From positions 248,001 through 312,000 of the forward strand of contig JAIWNI010000014.1 in the NCBI GenBank assembly GCA_025331435.1: DNA of 64,000 bases, read 5' to 3'. A program made the position numbers and the translations under genes. The DNA is from Choanephora cucurbitarum. Its lineage: Eukaryota; Mucoromycota; Mucoromycetes; Mucorales; Choanephoraceae. Shown here piece after piece: positions 24,639-36,239 of the stretch (position 1 is its first letter; each line of letters starts with the position of its first letter). The notes beneath the pieces were generated by a model. It worked only from the letters and a program-made list of their open reading frames with translations, made no database searches and was not told the origin of the DNA.

Positions 24639-25373
24639 ATGATCGATTATCACGCTTATACTGTCCCTCTTATGCATGCTGCCAAATACCCCTCATCTGA
24701 CGTTTGTGGAGTACTTTTGGGATCCACTCGACACGATGGTCAACTGGAGATCAAGACAGCAGTTCCCTTTTTTCATCACTGGACTACCCTGACACCTATG
24801 CTTGAAGTTGGCTTAAGACAGGTAAAAACGAGTCAAGTTTGACTATGAAAGTTGTCAATCTCATGGTATTCATAGACTGAGCTCTATGCAAAAGAGAATG
24901 GTTTGAGTATGGTTGGGTGGTACCATGGTCATGCACGCTTAGATGATACAAGCTTATCTGAGCGAGCCATAAAAGTTGCAGAGACAATCAAACAAAACAA
25001 TTCAAATCATAAAGCTGTCATTTTCATGGTAATCTTTTTTGTGTATTTTGAATGAAAGGTCTCCTAAGTCATATTTGAATAGATTGACAACAAACAGTTA
25101 TCCAACATAGATCAAGACAGTTCTGCTATCACAGTAAATTGAAATTCTATCTTCAGTTCATCCAAAGATACTTAATATCGTTATTATTAGGTATACGTGA
25201 ATACAGAAAATCAATGGAAAAAGCAAAAAGAGATAGAATTGACAGATAAAGAGACATTCACTAAAGTACGCGGTCTATTCAGTGCTTCAGCCTATCAACG
25301 CGTCCATGATTTAGACGAACATTTAGAAGACGTGTCAATTGAATGGTTAGATGCAAGCAAGCTTTTTATTTAA
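24639..25373 (+). CDS. ER membrane protein complex subunit 8/9
   Basis: Exons 24639-24821, 24876-25028, 25083-25133, 25191-25373; 189 residues. EMC8/9 are MPN-fold subunits on the cytosolic face of the EMC, the ER insertase for tail-anchored and some multipass proteins. Seen: the EMC8-type start (IDYHAYTVPLMHAAKYPSS), DVCGVLLGS, PFFHHWTTLTPMLEVGL, and MVGWYHGHARLDD followed by the helix with SERAIKVAETI. No JAMM metalloprotease motif is intact, as expected. A CT-rich leader ends about 30 bp before the start. Its TAA overlaps the stop codon of the lectin gene on the other strand. Confidence 0.92.
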
Positions 25374-25416
25374 ACAAACTTCTTATCGTTGCGCTCTACA
25401 CGCAACTTCCAATAAA
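25365..25416. terminator. Paired overlapping poly(A) signals of convergent genes
   Basis: On the plus strand AATAAA at 25411-25416 follows the EMC8/9 stop by 38 bp, inside the last coding exon of the lectin gene. On the minus strand AATAAA at 25370-25365 overlaps the lectin stop codon, inside the last EMC8/9 coding exon. If used, the two mRNAs overlap over coding sequence. Confidence 0.5.
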
Positions 25417-27369
25417 GATAACCAGCAATACCAAACAGGAATTGGGCTACAAAAGCATAAAAGATATATTTCAATAGAGAAGACATGGTGCCCTTTGTCT
25501 CTACTGAGTGTAGATTGACTTTGTTCATTTCAGTCTGAATCATGTTAGCTTGAGATGAGATACGTCTCTAGAGAAGCAAATGAGTTCACTGTTCCATCAT
25601 GTATAGCATACTACTTACGTCCAAAGCAGCCAATGTATCTTCTAGACGGCTCAAAGATACTTGAATATCTTTCATTTTACGATCCTGTTCCTGAATCTGA
25701 TTTTCATTCTTTTGAGATTCAGCTCGGATTTGATCTGTAATTCGCTTCATTTCATCACTAAATAAATCATTGTACTTTAGTTCTCCCTTTTGCATCCTTG
25801 TTCTTGATTCTTACTTGTTGGTATCCTTGTTGTCACGCACAGTTAATTGGTCAAGGTTAACTCTCTTGTAGTTACCGCTGATGGCGTCATTTGGGCTAGG
25901 AGCACCTAAGGCTTCAATTTGCATTTGCACAATCTGCAAATGTTCAATTGCTCTACGTTGGGTATCATAAATAGTAGCCTACATCATTTCATACTTGGTC
26001 AATTCCTTCCTCTTCTTCTTCTACTATGAGTTTTACTCTATTTTACCATAGTGACAGCAGCTTCACCTTGGAAGTCTTCGTCAGCAGCCTCTCTTAACTT
26101 CTTCATTTGGAACTCTGCTTCTTGAATCTTTTTCTTTTGCTTCTCATCAATGCCCTTAAAATCCTGTCCTTTCTTTTTCTTTTCTTCTTCTAATGGACGC
26201 TTAGGATGCTTTATAGAACAAAAGGGAGCATGTTAGATTAAAATTAAAGAGATAAAAAACAAGATGGAACTTACTTGACGTTTCTGTGGAGGATTGAGTT
26301 GTTTGGTTTCAAAAGAAAGAACGTCATGATCGTCTGTTTATAGGATAAGTTTGCTATTTCTCTTATTTTTTCTTTTTTAGCTTTACCTGCAGGTGTGTGT
26401 GACGAAGCCTATCATTTTTTTATTTTGTTATTGCGACGTGTCAATCATTCATTTAATCACTTACAGAAATACCAAAGAAATAACCTGTAGGTAATTTGAT
26501 ACCACTCTGTTGAGCACATAAACGATAATCCTTTGCACCTGATCCATTATCCAAGGCAACCTTTGTAAAAAAAAATACAGAAAGTTCAAGTAAAAAAAAA
26601 AAAAAACCAACAAGTATTGTCACCAATTTACTTACAGTGATAATTTGATCCTTATAAGTCACCTTTAAGAAAGCTGGGTTTTCAGAGTTTCGATAACTGA
26701 TAGAACATTGACCCAACATATGCTTTGTTGGATCTTCGCCAGCCGCAAAGGCCAATGTACCGTCATTCAACAATATCATAGTACTCTGTTGATGTGTCTA
26801 GAATTGAAGAAGGATCAGCAAGAATCGCACACAAGTCTAAACAGACACTTACTCTTGGATTAGCAGAGTCAAGCCAAACACTAAGACCATCCCATTTATC
26901 TTTTGAACCGAAAACAGGACCTGTTTCTTTAGGGTCCTTTGCATACCAAAAGGCTAAACCACGGCCACCATGAAGGTTGTTTCCTTTCACCTTGAATCCA
27001 ATCTCTACTTCCCATTCAGGGTATGGGTTAGGAATATCTGACCAAATCCAACCTTTTGTGTTGGGTATAGAGGGTGATAGACGAATGAAATCTTCTGACT
27101 TAATAATATCTATTCTATGTAATTAATACAGTTTCAAAACGCGTGTGTCTCTGCTTTCTTTTTTTACCTCCACCAGTAGACCAAAAAGGAATGGAAGAGT
27201 TATAATAATAGTTCTTTTTAAAAGACAGTTTGTAGTCAAACATAGATGCAGGAGCATCTGCCAATTTGTACTCTGCTTGAATGGGATCTTCCTTTTTAGA
27301 TCCCCAAAGACCAGCTGAACAAGTCTGGAGTAGAATTGAAGAAACGAAGACTATGCTGTATACTTTCAT
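25370..27369 (-). CDS. L-type lectin cargo receptor, ERGIC-53/Emp46-47 type
   Basis: Ten exons: 27369-27168, 27109-26853, 26797-26636, 26560-26465, 26408-26387, 26333-26275, 26208-26047, 25978-25815, 25757-25619, 25567-25370; 486 residues. Type I membrane lectins of this kind carry glycoproteins from ER to Golgi. Seen: a signal peptide (MKVYSIVFVSSILLQTCSAG); a legume-lectin-like domain to about residue 250 (FWSTGGD, GRGLAFWYAKDP, WDGLSVWLDS, GQCSISYRN); a Lys/Glu-rich coiled-coil stalk; one membrane helix near the end; and a cytosolic tail ending KKFV, a KKxx COPI retrieval signal. One exon is only 22 nt. It converges on EMC8/9 with overlapping stops. Confidence 0.9.
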
Positions 27370-28124
27370 ACGATCGTGAGTTAGAAAAGAAGAGAAGAGA
27401 GAGAGAAAGAGAGAGAAACGAAATTTAAGTCCAATAAATAAACTGTTCTGTACGACATGCATTTTTGTTGTGCATTTAGGTCTTTTAGCCTTTTTTGACT
27501 GAAGGACTAAAAAAGAGCATCGTAGACCCCTTTCTTTCTCTTTTATCTGCCTTGACATGCAATATCATAAACACAAGAGAAATAAGATGGTACTGATGAT
27601 AGTTCGAGTTCCTCCTTGATGAGCTTAATAAAGCTTCTTTGAGCGGAGTTCTTCTAATTATGTTTGAAAATGATCTCAACTAACTCACAATTTAGCCTGC
27701 ATGTGTATTTCTATCAAAGCACACATAGTAGAAGAAATAAAGGAGTAAAAAAAAAGTATGACAATTGACCATAGAGGCTTGTTTTCAAACAGGTATAAAA
27801 CTATCATGATGATATCCTTTTTTAACAAAGCGGTTTGAACAAGGATTGGGAGAAACTTCCGAAGAGGGGCAAGATCATCGGGACCATTGCCGTCTGAGAA
27901 CAGTTGTCTCCCTCTCTTTTTATTGGCATTTATGCGGATATCAACTAGTCTCTGACTATAAGTGTTTGTATGTATATAGATATATGTATTTAAGAAAGAA
28001 AGAAAAAAAGGGGTGGAGAAGGGGATAGAAGAAAGGGTTTATGTATAGACATGTATATACATGGATATATACGGTTGATTTGGACACAAAAAAAAAGGAA
28101 AAATCTATTGAAGGTAATGTACGG
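27370..28124. other. Intergenic region
   Basis: About 750 bp. The left end, read on the minus strand, has the pyrimidine-rich leader of the lectin gene (27380-27420). The rest is AT-rich. Small frames at 27485-27679 and 27846-28028 show no motif. Confidence 0.5.
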
Positions 28125-29549
28125 TTAATGAAGTGAAGAAGTGCCTGATGCTCCATTCTCTCTTGTCTCTTGCTCTGCCATTGAACGACTGTTCTTGATT
28201 GCCTCTAATCGATCTTTTCTCTGTTGTTCTTCTTGCTCAGCAAGTGACAACCGGATAGCTTCCATCACCATCCAATCTTCCAGATCTATATCACGCATAT
28301 TTGCAAAATGACTGTGTTCGGTGGCAGCAGCAGAGGATGCGGAACGGCCAGGACGTGTCAAAAGTGAACTAACACCACCGCCTGCAGCTCTCAATAAGCC
28401 ATTTCCACTGCGTGAACCTGCTGATGCAGAGTTTCTTCTAGAGACTGACCTGACTGAAGGTTGTTGTTGAGTTGGTGCTGTATTCCAATTGGGTCTTATG
28501 TGATCTAATGTATTTTTTCTTTTGGTCAATATAACTCCATCTCTTCTTTCCTCTCTCTCTCACTCGACTATTTTTTTTTCTTACCAACAAGTACAACATC
28601 GGGATTTTTATGACTCACACTTTCGCGACGAGGAACATTCGATTCACCTATACCAGATGTTGTATGTCGAGTACCTGATACTGTACTATGGGATCCACTT
28701 CGAGATCGAGCCTGTTGTTACCCACCCAACACAGATAGCATGAAATCATTAGTACAATTCCAAGTCACTTTAGAATGTATGTCTTACCTGAAATTTCTCA
28801 CTCCACAATGGTACTTCGTAAATGACGCCATAATTCTCTTCCATACAAAAAGGACATGTAGCAGGTGAAGATGGTGTTTCTACAGGACGATGGATTTGAA
28901 CAAAGCATTCTGTACATATTGGTTGATCGCAGCAACGTGAATAGTTGACATTAGCAGGATAATACTACAACGAAAAGATGTGATCAATAATGCAAATAAG
29001 CTATATGGGCTGTTCACTTGTTACCAGAAAACAGATAGGACACTCAACAGCATCATTATATAACATTTTTTCTCTTTGTTTCATCTTCTCTATATATGCT
29101 TTCTTTCTTTCAGCAAAAGGATCATAACCTGCTGTCTTACTGCTGGAAGATGCACTTCTAGGTCTACCCATAGGCTTTGATACAGATAAATTGCTTTCGT
29201 TAGATATTGTTGACAAAGAAGATGAAGATTGTGGCAAGGGTGAGAGAGTTTGCGATAAAGGAGGTTGAACTGGTTCGGGAGCATCAGGTAAACCTGGATA
29301 GAGTTATTTTGTTTGTTATTATTTTATAAGACGTATTGTCAATTGCTTGTTTTTATTACCTTTGTAGAAGGGTGCTATTTTCCTGGCCACAATTAAGTTT
29401 CGAACGATACGTAGGTCATAATCTTGTTCAGTTGCTGGATATAAACCATTTGGCAAAACAGAACCCAAGTCAACAAGGTCTTCAATTTTCTGTTGCTGAA
29501 CACGGTTGTTGGTGTTTTTTCCCGAGCTCTTTGAAGCGTTGGCGCCCAT
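28125..29549 (-). CDS. Sip5-like zinc-finger protein, probably N-myristoylated
   Basis: Exons 29549-29360, 29293-29025, 28964-28788, 28711-28585, 28534-28125; 390 residues. The start MGANASKS fits an N-myristoylation signal and is preferred over an upstream in-frame codon. Seen: [20 protein letters not shown], typical of Sip5; a Ser-rich linker; [18 protein letters not shown]; then a RING-like cluster [14 protein letters not shown] and CPFC (residues about 150-205), interrupted by an intron after CPICFL; and a Ser/Arg-rich tail with a [15 protein letters not shown] helix. Yeast Sip5 interacts with Snf1 kinase and the Reg1/Glc7 phosphatase, so a link to glucose signalling is plausible but inferred. 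Confidence 0.87.
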
Positions 29550-31274
29550 ATTGTACACACAAGAAGATAACAAAAGAAAGAAAGGAAGGAAAAAAAAAGG
29601 GAGGAAAAAAAGAGGCGGTAAGTGACTAAGGTTTGAAATCCCGAACATACAGCCATCTTTTTTAGAAAAAAAAACAACAACAAAGAGAGAGAGAGGGAAG
29701 AGATGAATTCTATCAACTCACAACAGCATAAACTGTAGTTCCACCTTCGTTAGCCCTTGTCTCTTTTTGATCGTTATTCTAGCTTTCACAATGCGTTTAT
29801 TTCATTCTTTTTCTATATTGGTAGTAATCTATCATGTGTTTTTATTCTCTTCAAATTCATTCGCACTGCATGATAAAGATAAATTGCTCCCAACCAATCA
29901 AACTGCTTCTGAAAACCCTTTTTGGATCATTGCGCTTAATTGGCGTGCTTTAAATAGCTTTTCACTTTTTAGTTATTTTTAACTCTAACAACAATTCTAT
30001 GGAAGATGAATTCTCCAGGGCAGAACAAGAGTTTTGTAAATAGACGAAGATCAATTGAAGGCATTGATAGACATGCCATTCAGGGTGGGCTCTGGCAAAA
30101 CCATTCGTCTTTAATTCGTGGTAAAAGCGATCAAGGTAGTCTGGTTCTTCATACAGTTAAATACTTGACATATTGCCACATTAATTAATTGCAGCTAGTA
30201 AAGAGAGATTTTACATAGCGTTTTACACCAATCAAAACAACAGCAACCATTCTTTGTGATGTTGGTCGATCAAATAAAAAAAAGGGGGGGGGGGGAGCTT
30301 GTTAGCCAATTGCTCTCGATATTATAGGAGAGACAAAGCTTGCTAAACTGCATACTCGAAATGCCTGTGTAGTTTGATTGTTTCTTTTTCTTGAACAAGC
30401 AATCCTACAGTTCAAAGGAACAGTATGAGTCCTTTGTTAAAGGATGCTAATTAAAGATAGTGCATTTATAACAATTCGCTCTCATGACAGGAACCAACAG
30501 CACATAATCAACTATAGTTTAGTGAATATCTGGAAAGTTTATTGACAGAAGAGTAAAATAAAAAAAAGAACTGTCATTATGTATAGTCTCAAAATAGTCT
30601 AAAAAAAAGGATTTGTACGCTTCTTCTCGCTACTAGTATTTGCTTCTATAGTGTTTGTCCTCATGGTCCCACTTGTCCTTACCATGGCGCTCCTTATGAC
30701 CCCATCTATTCTTGTCATGATGCTTCTTGTGGTCCCATTTGTCTTCCTTTCTGTGTTCATCTTCATAGCCTCTCTTGCCATGATGGTCCTTACTGTCCCA
30801 CTTGTTCTTGCCATGGTGGTCTTTATGGTCCCATTGGTACTTTTCGTGATGGTCTTTGTGCTTGCCATAGTGGTCTTTGTAGCCTCACTTATCATGATGA
30901 TCCCTGTTATCCCATCTGTCCTTGACATCCTTTACTTCATCTTTGATATCTTCCCATGTGTCCTCGATATGATCCCATATGTGCTTTTTGTCAGAGCAGC
31001 TCCAGTTGTGAGAGTAAGGATCGCTATGATCATGAGGCTTGTAGCAAGAAACAGATTTGTCTCCTTCCATGCGGCAATCATATCCTTTGTCAGACATGCT
31101 CTCTTGAAAGTGGTCCTTGACCCAAGTGATCGAATTGCTGCATGCACTTTCTTCACAAGAATAAACATAACGTCCATTGTCATTGTAGCTGTATTGGCAG
31201 GCATCTTGGGAGTAACCAGCTAAGACTGCGGTAGTAGTGGCAGATAAGGCGATGAATGTAGCAGTAAGCTTAAC
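29550..31274. other. Intergenic region and uncertain small locus, up to the His-rich gene
   Basis: Between the Sip5-like gene and the His-rich locus (which begins at 30633 on this strand). It includes a purine-rich block at 29570-29700 (the minus-strand leader of the Sip5-like gene), a possible small secreted peptide (separate entry), and a 12-base G run at 30284-30295 directly after an A run. No other gene supported. Confidence 0.4.
29791..29982 (+). CDS. Possible small secreted peptide (low confidence)
   Basis: From the second Met of the frame, 63 residues: MRLFHSFSILVVIYHVFLFS, then SNSFALH and a short polar tail ending FSLFSYF. The first 30 residues look like a signal peptide with a possible cleavage after FAL. 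A second frame follows at 30006-30188 without a clean splice join. It may be a decayed gene, or chance in AT-rich DNA. Confidence 0.25.
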   Translation: MRLFHSFSILVVIYHVFLFSSNSFALHDKDKLLPTNQTASENPFWIIALNWRALNSFSLFSYF

Positions 31275-31277
31275 CAT
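30633..31277 (-). CDS. Secreted Cys- and His-rich protein with internal UGA
   Basis: Start ATG at 31277. The first 130 codons encode a signal peptide (MVKLTATFIALSATTTAVLA), then a seven-Cys segment, then a charged Trp/Asp/Lys stretch ending NRDHHDK, and stop at a TGA (30887-30885). The same frame stays open for 83 more codons to TAG at 30635-30633. The extension is coherent and repetitive: units such as KDHHGK and KWDH, 17 His in 83 residues, continuing the composition seen before the TGA. So it is either a recently truncated gene, a stop readthrough, or a base error. The bases after TGA are GG, not the CTA that favours readthrough. Likely cell-wall or metal-binding; no named domain recognised. 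Confidence 0.7.
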
Positions 31278-31346
31278 TTTGTCTTCTTCTTTTTCTGTTA
31301 GAGTAGATTGTTTGATAAAGTAGTATATTTGCAATTATTTCCTTTC

Positions 31347-31356
31347 CTTTATATAT
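31347..31356 (-). promoter_or_regulatory. TATA-like box
   Basis: On the minus strand TATATAAAGG, about 70 bp upstream of the start codon of the His-rich secreted protein. Same spacing as the TATA box of the other small secreted gene at 15304. Confidence 0.5.
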
Positions 31357-32402
31357 GTATCTGACAGAGTTTTTTATGGGCTGTGCTGTACTATTGCTTC
31401 CGCCTGTTTGCTTGTCCTGTATGACCCTCATGCCGCATGACATGAAAATTAAAATAAGGTGGCGAAGCCAATCTACATATTGCGTTCCATTTGAATCTTT
31501 TCTGTTTCTTTATAAAAGAAAAAAAAAGTCAAGAGCGCTCACTATAACCATTGCATGGATTGAAGGTGTCAGGAGCAGATTGCATTCTTTTGTTCCTTTG
31601 ATCAAAGGTTTTGATTCCAAAAAAGAGATGATTGTTCTTGTCAGTATACATACTCTATTTTTGGACATGTGCATTTTGTTTATTTGTCTTTTGAGAGCTC
31701 AGTAAGAAGTGCTGACACTCGCCACAGATAGGTATAAACAAAATGGCTTTGTTGCCTGCGCACATATTAAGATGTATTTGCTTTTAGCTAAAAATACGAC
31801 TATACAGAGAATGACGGACAAAAAGCAAGGTACAATGTGACGCGATTCAAAAGCCTTTGAAATTCTATTGCTCAGCAGAATGCAAATGAGATGCCTTCTG
31901 TTATAAACAGCCTTATCAGTAATGCAAGTCATACTTTCTCTCAAACTCTTAAGCCTCTAGCAATCATATTTTTCTTTTACCTTCGTTATGCCAAAGATGA
32001 AACAAGCAGTTGATTTTGCACGGTTTCAAAAAATTGTTTTTACAAAAACTATGTAAATAAAATTTTGAGTAAACAATCATTATAGAATTTTAATTTGATA
32101 GTGAGGATGCGAAAGCTGAAACTTTATTGAGCATTATTTATCAAAGGCTACTAATTTCAGTTTAGTGACGTTCACTTTATGTTTACCATTTTGAATATTA
32201 GAGCTAAGTGGTAAACATTTCTGATTAGATTCAAGAATTCAATAAATAAACAGCTGCGATGATACAACTGAGCCTTTGATCTGAGAGCCACTTCTACACT
32301 GCTAACTTGACAGAGGGATCTGTTGTTGCTTTGAAACTAACAACAATGACGACGCATCATGCGTTTTATGTAAATGACGATATTTTGCATATTGTCAAAG
32401 CT

Positions 32403-32433
<31 letters not shown>

Positions 32434-32770
32434 CGTCGGTTTCTTGTTGATTTTAGCGTCATGCCAAAAGGTTACGGAATTGTTTTATTACAAGTAATTG
32501 CAAATAAACAAATTGGGTGATGCAAATCAAAGATCAAGCCATTTCTCGTTGGCAAATGGAACCTTGCACAGATAAATTTTTGCTTGTCTACAAAGATCGA
32601 TGATCCCTTTTCTTTCAAGATAGCTATAAATTTTTACATATTAGAATACCTTTCCTCTCAGTCAAAAGCTTAGTCGAAAAAACGAGTTGGCTCTCGCTCT
32701 ATGCAATGGATAAATTTGGCGAGCCGTTTGGCTTACTTTCTTTTAAAGGATTTCTCTAATGTTTTATTTC
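31357..32770. other. Intergenic region with long poly(A) run
   Basis: About 1.4 kb. No gene supported; frames at 31355-31944 lack motifs. A run of 27 A at 32403-32429 is by far the longest homopolymer in the window. Confidence 0.5.
32403..32429 (+). repeat. A27 homopolymer
   Basis: 27 consecutive A, flanked by GCT on the left and GAGGCG on the right. It could be the tail of a retroposed copy, but I see no recognisable element or target-site duplication beside it. Confidence 0.7.
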
Positions 32771-33844
32771 TTAAGCGCTCTTGTAATGCTTTTCGTCCAA
32801 TTCTTTTAAAATAGGAGTTACAAAATAATGAAAAACATTAGTGAGCATCTCTTTGGCAGCAGGAGTGAAGGTAGAGAACAAAGCGAGAGCGACGTATTGG
32901 TAAGAGGGATAAGAGATTAAGCCAATATCAGCTTCCAGTGCCTTTTTGACAAGTTCACCATGGATCTCAGGAGACAAGTAGAAGTTTTTGGAAGACTTTG
33001 AGAATGAGACAGTCATGGCAGTATCGATATAACCAGGAGCAATTGTGCAGACTGAAATGTTATCATCCTTACCAAAAGCACGAAGATCTTTACAGTAACT
33101 CATGACAGCAGCTTTAGATGCTGCGTAGCTCATGATATAAGCAGGAGCAAAGAAGCCTAAGACAGAGGAGACAACAGCGATCTGACCGCCCTTACCACGT
33201 TTCTTCAAGCTCTTGTAGACAGCATTGATACCAGCAATAGCGCCCATGAGATTGATTTGTAAAATTTTTTCGGATTGGTCCAGCATTTCGGTATTGGGAA
33301 CAACACCAATGCCTGCATTAGCAATAAATAAGTCGATATTGTACTCGTTTGTGTGAGCATCGAAGAAAGAAGAAACAGCTTGAGTATCTGAAACATCCAT
33401 TTGAACAATCTTGACATCAGGCGAGCCCAATTCCTTACAATCCTTAGCAACCTTTTCAAGACGTTCTGTCATATTTCGTTCATTTTGATCAGTCTATTAC
33501 TCGAAATGACTTTGAGATAACTTACCCATATTACGAGCGATTAAAACAAGTGAGATCTTATCCTTGGCATAAGCATGCGCAAGACCTTCGCCAATACCAG
33601 AGCTGATTGACAGATAGAACATTTAGACGATCTTTCTCTCCTTAAAAACAAAAGTTTATTTTTTTTCAACTTACTTGGCGCCAGTAATGGCAACGACCTT
33701 AGGCACAATCTTCTTTTTGGCAACAGTACTTAAAAACAAGGACTTGATGAGGTTCCAAAAGGATAGCAATAGAGTAAGGTTAGCTGCAACAATGGCTAGC
33801 AGATTCACAATTAAATCTTTAAAAGCAGTGGCAAAAAGAACCAT
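32771..33844 (-). CDS. Short-chain dehydrogenase/reductase, membrane-anchored
   Basis: Exons 33844-33675, 33602-33526, 33465-32771; 313 residues. Classical SDR: an N-terminal hydrophobic segment (about residues 10-35), then the cofactor motif TGANSGIG joined across the first intron, ARN after beta-2 (which suggests NADPH), DVS, NAG, the Ser in VVSSVLG, and YAASK. Catalytic Asn, Ser, Tyr and Lys are all present. The anchor suggests an ER or lipid-droplet reductase acting on a lipid substrate; the substrate cannot be read from sequence. The start was chosen at MVLFATAF, since upstream codons are low complexity. Confidence 0.88.
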
Positions 33845-34836
33845 TTTTGTTTTCGTTTCTTGGAAGAAAAGAAAAAAAGAAGAAAAAAAGAAGTAAAAAG
33901 AAAATCTGATGAGTAAGTAGAGTGTCATCTAGATCATCCACCTTCTTGTGTATATGGCTGTGCAACACAGAATCCTAAAAGTATTTTGCTTGTGACAAAC
34001 TAACTTCAAAAAGCTTTTAGATGTCAATCATATATAACCTTTAATTTTTATTCACTCTCAGCTGTATCGATCTTCTGAAAGTCTCTTTGAAAAGAAGCAT
34101 GTTGATTGAAGTAGAACAGGTTCAACTATTGCCACTGGCATAATCATACGACTCTCGTTCAAGTCTATATAGAGATAGTCGTCTTCTGTTACAAGAGTAC
34201 AATTTCGTAAAGTTTTGTCCTACTGTAACCTGGGTTGAATTTTGTCAGAAAAAAAGGGCTTTATTGAGCCTAAAGAAGATTAATATAAAACTGCTTTGTA
34301 ATAACGACATGTGCTCTTCTTACTGACTTCATTCTTAATTAATAAAATTTTATCAAGCATCAGATTTATTAGAGTATATTTATCTGGCAGTGGCCTCTAT
34401 CATTTGTCTTTTTTTTTCCTCCAGCTTCCATAATGAAAGAGTAAATTAGAGCTGAATTAAACTTGAGTTACCCACCTTTCTCTTTCCGAGCTTCAAAGTA
34501 CATTTGACTTCAATTACAGCCATTTTAGAAAGTAAAGTCGCTGACTTTGAGTTTGATGTCCCGCAAAAAAGGTTTTGGTTTAGCAATGATGTCGACTGAC
34601 CTGACCTTAACAAAACTCTTCCCATATAAACTATTCACTCTGGCATAATTGGAACACTCAGTACTTGCAAGCACCAAAGCTGTAATCAATGAAGCTAAAT
34701 GGAAATGAATTTTATTTTTGTAGGTTATCTCTCTCTCTTCCGTCTCTAATGATTTAGCATTAAATCCTAACAAAGCACTCACGAAAAACAAGCGAGAATA
34801 GCCATTTAAAGGTAAAGCAAAACTTTTTTTATTTAT
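33845..34836. other. Intergenic region
   Basis: About 1 kb. An A/G-rich block at 33855-33900, read on the minus strand, is the pyrimidine leader of the SDR gene. No coding sequence; the frame at 34525-34791 has no motif. Confidence 0.5.
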
Positions 34837-36239
34837 TTATAATGTCTTGCCCATCTGCACTTTCTTCTTGTAAGCTCTTTCTGCGCGATAAACAACTCGA
34901 TCAAAAAGACCAGCAACGGTATAAACACCACCTATGATGGCCAGAATGCCTGTCAACAGACTGCTTAGGGATTTGCGTGTCTCTTTGTAGATGATTTGCA
35001 TAGGTGAGATATCAATCATGAAAAAGACACCTGGTAAACCACTTGCAATGTTCTCCTTATTATGCTGTGTCACGGAATATTGATTGGTGGCAATAGGAAT
35101 ATCGTTCAATGGCATCAGCTGAGTAGACACGATGTTCAAGAAGTACTGATAAAGGTTGTTACCTGTATTATTTTTTGTGAGTTACTGGCTATTTCGTTTA
35201 AAATAAAGTCTTACCAGGATTGGCTACTTTATTGGTATTAGCCAAAGCATTTGTGACAGCAAAGATCTCCTCTGTCTCGTCTTTTGAATCGGGTCCAAAT
35301 TTCAGCTTATGAATAGTATGTGTTAAGTCAAACTTATGGCCATCTGATGTGCCGGCATTGAATTCTTTCAAGTCATGAACATGCATTGAATGTGTTTGGA
35401 ATGCATCTCCAGGAGCAAAATGGAAATTACCACTCACTTTGTTGACCAACAGATGACCGTGAATGTTGCAACCCTCATTAGCCTCTGACTCCATACGATT
35501 TATCCATCCTTCACGAATACACTGATCAATCGTATCCTCATCCACTCGTCCCCAGCCCATTTTGACATAAGCTACACGCACATCTTTACATGTATGACAA
35601 CATCCGTCTCTACGCAAAGGATGAGCACCATAACAACTTCCACATACAGGAGCAGGTTCCGACAATACTTTTGAGGCGGCTGAAGTAGGGTCTCCCAAAG
35701 CTAACAATTAGGTAAATAAGAGGTACAACAAACAACTTGACATTCATTGTCTTACCAACAGTTGTCCCAGTCTCTACAGGTACGCCGTCCTTACTCATTC
35801 TCACTTTAGTAACATCCTGAGAATAACCTATCGAATGTTCTCCTGTGTCATCCATCACGTCAACACTTAACACTATCATTGAAGTGGTCAATATAAGAAA
35901 GTTTAAGTTTTTGTTCTTGACATACTATGACATGGCATATGAGGAAAAGTAATGTTGAAATTGATAGGCATCTTTTCTTTTCTTCCTCTATCTACAATGA
36001 GGCTAGGTCTCCATATAGGTGTGTAGTACATGTTGAGTTCAGAAAGAATCAGTGAGATAATGATGATGGCACTGATGATGGTGACTTTACAAATGTATTT
36101 AGAAGGTGTCAAGCTTGCAATTTAATTGTGTATAAATACCTGAAGCACCTGTAGTTGTCTTGACACGAAAGTCATCTAAAGTTTTTGCATAGCCATCAAA
36201 CTGGCGAAGATCGCCAAATAAGCTGCCCTTTTTTGCCAT
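34837..36239 (-). CDS. ERV46: ER-Golgi vesicle protein Erv46/ERGIC3
   Basis: Exons 36239-36140, 36084-35926, 35872-35756, 35700-35215, 35162-34837; 395 residues. Erv46 pairs with Erv41 in COPII vesicles and retrieves escaped ER proteins. Seen: the N-terminal FGDLRQFDGYAKTLDDFRVKT; a membrane helix (ISAIIIISLILSELNMYY); a luminal domain with DVMDDTGEH; the Cys cluster CGSCYGA and CCHTCKDVRVAY, which separates Erv46 from Erv41; GCNIHGHLLVNKVSGNFHFAPG; and a second membrane helix near the C-terminus followed by a basic tail. Each intron is phase 1 and keeps frame. Confidence 0.94.

Noticed and set aside
25821..25828. GTATCCTT, a U12-type donor sequence on the plus strand
   Set aside because: It lies in an exon of a minus-strand gene and is not at a splice junction of that strand.
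30599..30928. 109-residue Met/Thr-rich frame on the minus strand
   Set aside because: A shifted shadow of the His-rich repeats; the true frame is the one that continues from the secreted protein.
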